Assembly (NCBI GenBank): GCA_907165135.1 | Contig: OU015568.1 | Span: 15,077,208-15,141,207 of the forward strand | Origin: Oikopleura dioica | Taxonomy: Eukaryota > Chordata > Appendicularia > Copelata > Oikopleuridae | Direction: 5' to 3' | Length of the DNA stretch: 64,000 nucleotides | Part shown: one piece after another, positions 59,428 to 64,000 of the stretch | Layout of the letters: every line of letters begins with the position of its first letter | How positions within the stretch are numbered: position 1 is the first letter of the stretch | Program-made: the position numbers and the translations under genes | Notes under the pieces: model-generated | What the model saw: the letters and a program-made list of their open reading frames with translations, nothing else | Database searches by the model: none | What the model was told of the DNA's origin: nothing

Positions 59428-62096
59428 TTATAAAAAGTTCGGCGCCATCGTTTTCATGAGCATGAGTTGAAGAAGTTTATCGGGTGCGTATTTCGTCCCT
59501 GCGCGCATCACGTTTCTTGCAATGTTGCCAAAGAAGCTGTCAACAATTCTGAGATAGCCAAAGCCATCGCTGGCCATGACGAGTCTTTTCACTGTCGGGT
59601 GGCGAACGTCGTAGAAGGCCTGGAATGCTTGTTCGTACGGCATCTCGTCCAGGAACTCGGCCAGGAGGTACGCGTCCTGGATCGCTTGATTCGCGCCTAA
59701 TTGACGTTTTTTGACGCAGGTAAAAGTCAAGAATAAGGGTTTTCATCTTCTCTTAAAATCTAACCTTGTCCAAGAAAAGGCGACATAGCATGACAAGCAT
59801 CCCCGATCATGCAAATCCTCCCCTTTTTGATTCGTTTTCAAAATGCCCTCTTTGATGAGAAAATAACGATCGGATTATACAATAACAATTTTCATTTCGT
59901 TCCCAGATGATTCACTTTGAAAATCGCGGCATGTCAGTTTCTAAAATTTAAAACGAATTTTCCTTGTGCCACTTTGGCAAGTCTTGTTTTTCAAAAACGC
60001 CGAGGTGGAGCAGCCGATATGTGTTCATAACCATCTCCGGGGTGATGATAGATTGGCGGTTGTAGAAGTCGTGCTCGGTGAACACTTCGTGCAACTCGCC
60101 ATCGTGCACTTTGAAGGACCATTTCCGGCAGTCAGAATGCCAGTCGTCGTTGCCTGGGTGACAGACGGCAATCATTGCTTCTCGGTTTGGCAGAGGCATG
60201 GTCATAATTGTGCATCCCCCGCCAACGTCGATTTCATAACCAGTCTTGTCCGGCATGTCCCTGCCAATATCCGGAATAATCCCGTAATAGACGCAATGTC
60301 CAGTGTGCTTTGCCGCAGCAAGCTCTTCATCCCTAATGATGTAATCGATCCCGGCCGAGTGAATTCCATCTGCGCAGACGATGACTTCGGCGCTGTCTTT
60401 GATTCCACTTTCGAAGCTGACAAGAGCTTCGTCCTTCGTTTGGTCGAAATTGACGGCTTTTTCGCCGATATGAATATTCACATCGGGATTTTCTTCCATC
60501 GCCTAACGCAATTGAAAATGAGATTCAGGAACAAAAATTTACTTTGAAAAGATTTCTGATGAACAAATCCCGTCGCGCGCAAATGAAATGCCCTTCCATC
60601 GGCGTATTCTTCAGCAGGTCGAGTGGAAACATTCTTTCTTGAGCTACGTAACAAGTGCTTTGAAAATTGCTCTTTTTGTCGCCACCTTTGTGTTCATTTT
60701 TTTAACTCTGCCTTGAAATATTACCGCTAGGGCTGACTTGATTAACGTGGTGAATTTGCTCGGCCACATCTTCCCAAACATGACGGTAACCCAATTTTGA
60801 CAGGCAAAGGGCACCGCCGTTGAGGCCAATTCCGGCGCCGACCGGGCCGAGCAACTCTTTGAACTGCTCGTAGACTGAATGTTTCAAATAATTACTTGCT
60901 CTAGAGTTTTGGCTGACGTACTATTAACCTGAAAAGAGTTCTACTCTAGGTGTTTTGCTTGACACTCCCGTCAGGGGATTAGATGACATTCTCGTTCACC
61001 CTGATGATTAAAATTAAGAGGTAAAAACAACCGTTGAATTCATTTAAGGGATCCCCCCCGATTTCGCCAACTTTGACCTCTATCTACTTTTTTTTGAGCT
61101 TACGTAGGAAGCTGGTTTTGGGCGCATTAGAATGCCCGCTTTGAAAGGAGAAAATTCTGGTAGAATCAGCTTGCCAGCAAAACATTTGCTTATGTATTAC
61201 AGGCCGTCAAAGTGATTAACATTTTGAAAAATGGCCATTTTAGGCCATTTTCAAATCGTATCTACTTTTTTTTGGGCTTAAGGATTCAAAATCTTTTTCG
61301 TTTATCTAAAAGTATAGACGCTCATCTTTATTTTTTGGTAGAATCAGCATGATCGGATAAGTTAATAAAAAAATTCTTGTTGTAAAACTTTTTGATACCA
61401 TTTTTGCCGTTTTTTGGGTGTTTAAATGCTCTCTAGCGCCAACAATTGGCCGAAAATTCAAGTGCGGTTATTATTTTCGTAATCTACACATTCTAAGCTT
61501 TCAATAGACCCCTTATTTGTCCTATTTCGATGACAATGAAAAATCGAAAAAAATTGCGATTTTCACGCTAAGTACAATTTACATGCATTTTCCCGAACTT
61601 TGGGAGCCAAAATTTCGGGGATGCATTTATGTAAAGGGGTACTATCATATATCAAAATGATTCTCAGAACACGAGGAATCTTATCATAGGCAATAATGGC
61701 CGGTGCCAAGGTTTTGAAAAATCGGGGGGTGATCCCTTAAATGTTCTTTGAAATCATCGATTTCTAAATTAATATAATAATTTTATTTATCAAAACCAAA
61801 ATTAGGTTAGGGTTTGGTCACATTTTTCTCAATTAAAACTTGATATGATTTATTTCATCCCGAATTGCCCTGGAAAATAGAGATTTACAAATTTACGTCT
61901 AATCTCGTTGAACCATTTCATAATCGCATCCGGATATTTTGGCCACAACGCGTAACTTTAGAACTCTTTCTTGAATCCATGTCTCGTAAGAGCCAACGCG
62001 GCCGATTGACCTCCGATTCCTGCTCCAATTACGATCGCTTTTCTAAAATTTTACTTCTCAGCTTTTTACAGTTGTTTTTCGGTACCTCTGAGCCAT
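59428..62096 (-). CDS. FAD-dependent monooxygenase (aromatic hydroxylase type)
   Basis: Exons 62096-62086 (11 nt), 62042 to about 61966, 60874-60707, 60637-60543, 60502-59963, 59822-59765 and 59696-59428. Dinucleotide motif RKAIVIGAGIGGQSAALAL; then VGAGIGLNGGALCLSKLGY; the arginine-bearing CARRDLFIRNLF segment; the second FAD/NADPH motif VIVCADGIHSAG; and the flavin-ribityl motif GRICMIGDACHAMSPFLGQG followed by ANQAIQDAYLLAEFL. These define the salicylate/urate hydroxylase-like class A flavoprotein monooxygenases; substrate unknown, no membrane segment. The 59962-59823 intron is best read as GA-AG (WHK-GRICMIGDA). The exon 2 to exon 3 join near HGFKK is unresolved with any normal donor. That intron holds a TTAA-flanked element. 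Confidence 0.85.
61048..61736. mobile_element. TTAA-flanked non-autonomous element, family D
   Basis: 689 bp between TTAA copies (61044-61047, 61737-61740). Inverted ends: GGGATCCCCCCCGATTT and, on the complement, GGGATCACCCCCCGATTT. The TCTACTTTTTTTT-GAGCTTA type segment occurs twice inside. No transposase ORF. It sits in the second intron of the FAD monooxygenase gene. Confidence 0.75.
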
Positions 62097-62249
62097 TTTT
62101 CTCTGCGTGTTTTGGTTTTATTTGAAAAGGAAGTTATGACTCAATGTTGAAATATTTCACAAAAGGGGCGAAATTAAACATGTGACTCAGTAGATCGATA
62201 CTGTTGGCAGAAGGCCATGTTCAGGTGCAACCTCTACAAGCATTAAAGT

Positions 62250-62420
62250 CTGGGCTCGGCAACCTGAGTCAGGTTTTGGAAGAGCTAAATAAATCATCTA
62301 AATTTTCTTCAAACTCCTGGCGAAGCCGCTTTGCGGCTTCGTTTTAAAAAGCCGCTTCGCGGCTTTTCATTTTAGCTCTTCTAGAGCCTGACTCAGGTTT
62401 TCTCAGGTTGCCGAGCCCAG
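62250..62420. mobile_element. hAT-like family 1, intact-ended copy
   Basis: 171 bp with ends CTGGGCTCGGCAACCTGAG and CTCAGGTTGCCGAGCCCAG. The flanks ATTAAAGT (62242-62249) and ATTAAAGA (62421-62428) match at 7 of 8 positions, an 8-bp target duplication. It has the same GCGAAGCCGCTTTGCGGCTTCG hairpins as the 2955 copy but is shorter. Confidence 0.85.
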
Positions 62421-62786
62421 ATTAAAGATATTCGTGCATTATGTAATTGCTATATTTTATTGGGATAACGATGAACCCAATTATGAATGCGAATTTGTCC
62501 GCTGAAATTTCAAATCAGATCATAGTGAAAATTAGTTCAAACAAGATGAGGGGAGCGGTTGTTCTAGGGAACCGTTATTATTTCATGCTCGCTCGCGTAA
62601 ATTGAAAGACGCCCGGAGCAGAATTATCTTCTCGTGGCGCTAGAGAGCCCACATCAGGACAACTCATTATTGACATGTGCACGGGGAAGAATAAGGTCGG
62701 ACGAAAATTACAGAAAAGAAAGGGCGAGTTTTAAATTTTCGATAAGAGGATTCGCAGAAAAGAAGACAGAGATTGAAAACAGAAGA

Positions 62787-62910
62787 ATGACGAAGGGAAG
62801 CTTCAACCTTGGAGTTGTGTGTGGAATTCTTCTAGTTTTCGTAGTTTCGGCGTATTTTACGATGATAAATCAAGAGAGCTTTTTAAGAAGTCCAGAATAT
62901 GTTCAAAAAC
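62787..62910 (+). CDS. First exon of a type II membrane protein
   Basis: ATG 62787 opens a 41-codon exon with a signal anchor (FNLGVVCGILLVFVVSAYF) after a short basic start, ending at a GTAAGT donor in phase 1. This is the usual N-terminus of Golgi glycosyl- or sulfotransferases. No downstream exon in compatible phase could be confirmed in the window. Confidence 0.5.
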
Positions 62911-63204
62911 GTAAGTCTTTAGGCAAAATTTAATTGGATATTTTTCGAAATATTTACCAAAATTAATTTGGTATATGTGAATTGAAAATTTCTTGATTAT
63001 AAGTGGAAATTAGTAAAGAAATTTTCTTGGGACTCATCAAAATTACGAATAATAATTAAAATTAAATTGGTACTTTGACGGTTTTTCTTCGATCATTATT
63101 GATGATAAGAGGGTCTAATTGAATGATATTTAATCAATGATCAATTAGTAATTGACAATTACCAGTCATAAAATACTGAGTTTTTCTCTGAAAACGATTT
63201 CCAG

Positions 63205-63325
63205 GATCCAAATAGTGTAAAAGGAAATGTCACTCAAAACACGTGTAACGTGAATTATGTTTTTCCTAAAAACATTGCACTCAAGCTCTTTTATTACGTG
63301 CTTACCACAATGCATGATGTACCAG
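63205..63325 (+). other. Possible coding exon between TTTCCAG and a GT donor
   Basis: Open in phase 0, reading DPNSVKGNVTQNTCNVNYVF and onward. A GATTTCCAG acceptor and a CAG|GTAGAT donor frame it. Its phase does not match the 62787 exon (the joined frame meets TAG), so either an intermediate exon is missing or it is not coding. Confidence 0.3.
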
Positions 63326-63672
63326 GTAGATCAGCGAACGACTGTAGTTTTGGCTAGAAAAACAAACTTTCAATATTTGAAAAATTGAAATATTGAAAAA
63401 AAATGACGGATGCTTTAGGAGATATTGAAATGGAAGCGAGCAGAACAAATTCTAGCGATTTTCTCAGCCGGAGAAATGACGAGCGAGTGAATCTGCTTAG
63501 AAAAGGTTGCAACTTGGACCAAAGGCGGCGTTAACCTATCCAAAAATGGCAAGCCAGCTCAAGAGCTTGTTTAATTGAACGGAAAATATTGCGGTCAGGG
63601 TTCTAAGTTCGCTTTGAACCAGTTCAATTGGTTGGTTAGCGTTTTGAAAGCATTTTCCGGGAATCGAAAAAC

Positions 63673-64000
63673 ATGGACTTCGATGAACTGCGAAAAATTC
63701 AGGTGGAACTGCTCGCCACGTCAGAGAAAATTGAAAGCGGCGCTAAACTGACGTTCGTTGAAAACAGAAAACAGCTTTACGACCTTTTTGACTTGAAGAA
63801 CAACGATCTCCTTACTTGTCTACCCCCGAAGGTAATTATTCATAATTGCATTTCTGAAATCAGCGAAATATGCAGGCAGATGTTTTGCTCGAATTCATCA
63901 ATGATTTCATCGTTGTACTTTAAAAAGAACGGTGCTCAGTTTTTCGCCAGCAAGATTTCAATTTAACCCCTTTGAATCAAGATATTCAATCCTTAACTAT
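63673..64000 (+). CDS. 5' part of a gene running off the window, function unknown
   Basis: Exons 63673-63831, 63876-63911 and 63951-64000 (cut by the window end) join in frame across 44- and 39-nt GT-AG introns. The start is MDFDELRKIQVELLATSEKI, then NRKQLYDLFDLKNNDLLTCL and ADVLLEFINDFI-QDFNLTPLNQ. It is soluble and helical, with no recognised domain in the visible 81 residues. Confidence 0.6.

Noticed and set aside
59966-60547. 193-codon plus-strand ORF
   Set aside because: It lies exactly opposite the FAD monooxygenase exon, which carries the family motifs.

Overview
The window reads as nuclear DNA of a small-genome metazoan, most likely an appendicularian (larvacean) tunicate; the species cannot be named. 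Four things point there. Introns are often only 39-50 nt long. Several introns where protein conservation fixes the splice join begin with GA, GC or GG instead of GT but end in AG. Some start codons follow directly on an acceptor-like AG and same-strand genes are closely spaced, as expected for spliced-leader operons. The gene set is animal: PKA-RII, HS3ST, beta-1,3-glycosyltransferase, p180/kinectin, ERCC1, SLC18B1, a receptor tyrosine kinase, FDX2, CCDC137, UGP2 and an equilibrative nucleoside transporter. TTAGGG-type tracts also occur. All exon models come from splice-phase bookkeeping by eye, without transcripts; boundaries may be off by a few bases.

Layout. 0-5 kb: PKA type II regulatory subunit (+) with two possible first exons. 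5.5-10.2 kb: a large (-) gene for a coiled-coil / beta-rich / membrane protein of unrecognised family. 11-13.7 kb: heparan sulfate 3-O-sulfotransferase (+). 13.7-18.5 kb: mostly transposon-derived DNA. 18.5-20.9 kb: family-31 glycosyltransferase (+). 21-28.7 kb: small (-) genes, then an ERCC1 to p180/kinectin-like pair (-). 29-31 kb: coiled-coil protein (-). 31.8-34.2 kb: SLC18B1-like transporter (+). 34.5-36.4 kb: 3' part of a receptor tyrosine kinase (-). 36.5-40.3 kb: repeat-rich. 40.3-45.8 kb: FDX2, a zinc-finger gene and CCDC137 (+), with a second zinc-finger gene inside the CCDC137 intron. 47.5-51 kb: UGP2 (+). 52.7-58 kb: nucleoside transporter, a novel protein and a kinase-protease fusion (+), head to tail. 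58.2-62.1 kb: a secreted protein and an FAD monooxygenase (-). 62.8-64 kb: first exons of two further (+) genes.

Most notable: (i) a predicted Ser/Thr kinase joined to a papain-like cysteine peptidase domain, directly downstream of a possibly ankyrin-like protein; (ii) a hAT-like element with a perfect 8-bp target duplication inside the p180 coding sequence, where removing it as a GC-AG intron restores the frame exactly; (iii) several non-canonical introns; (iv) families of non-autonomous elements with 8-bp, TTAA or TA target duplications, mostly within introns.
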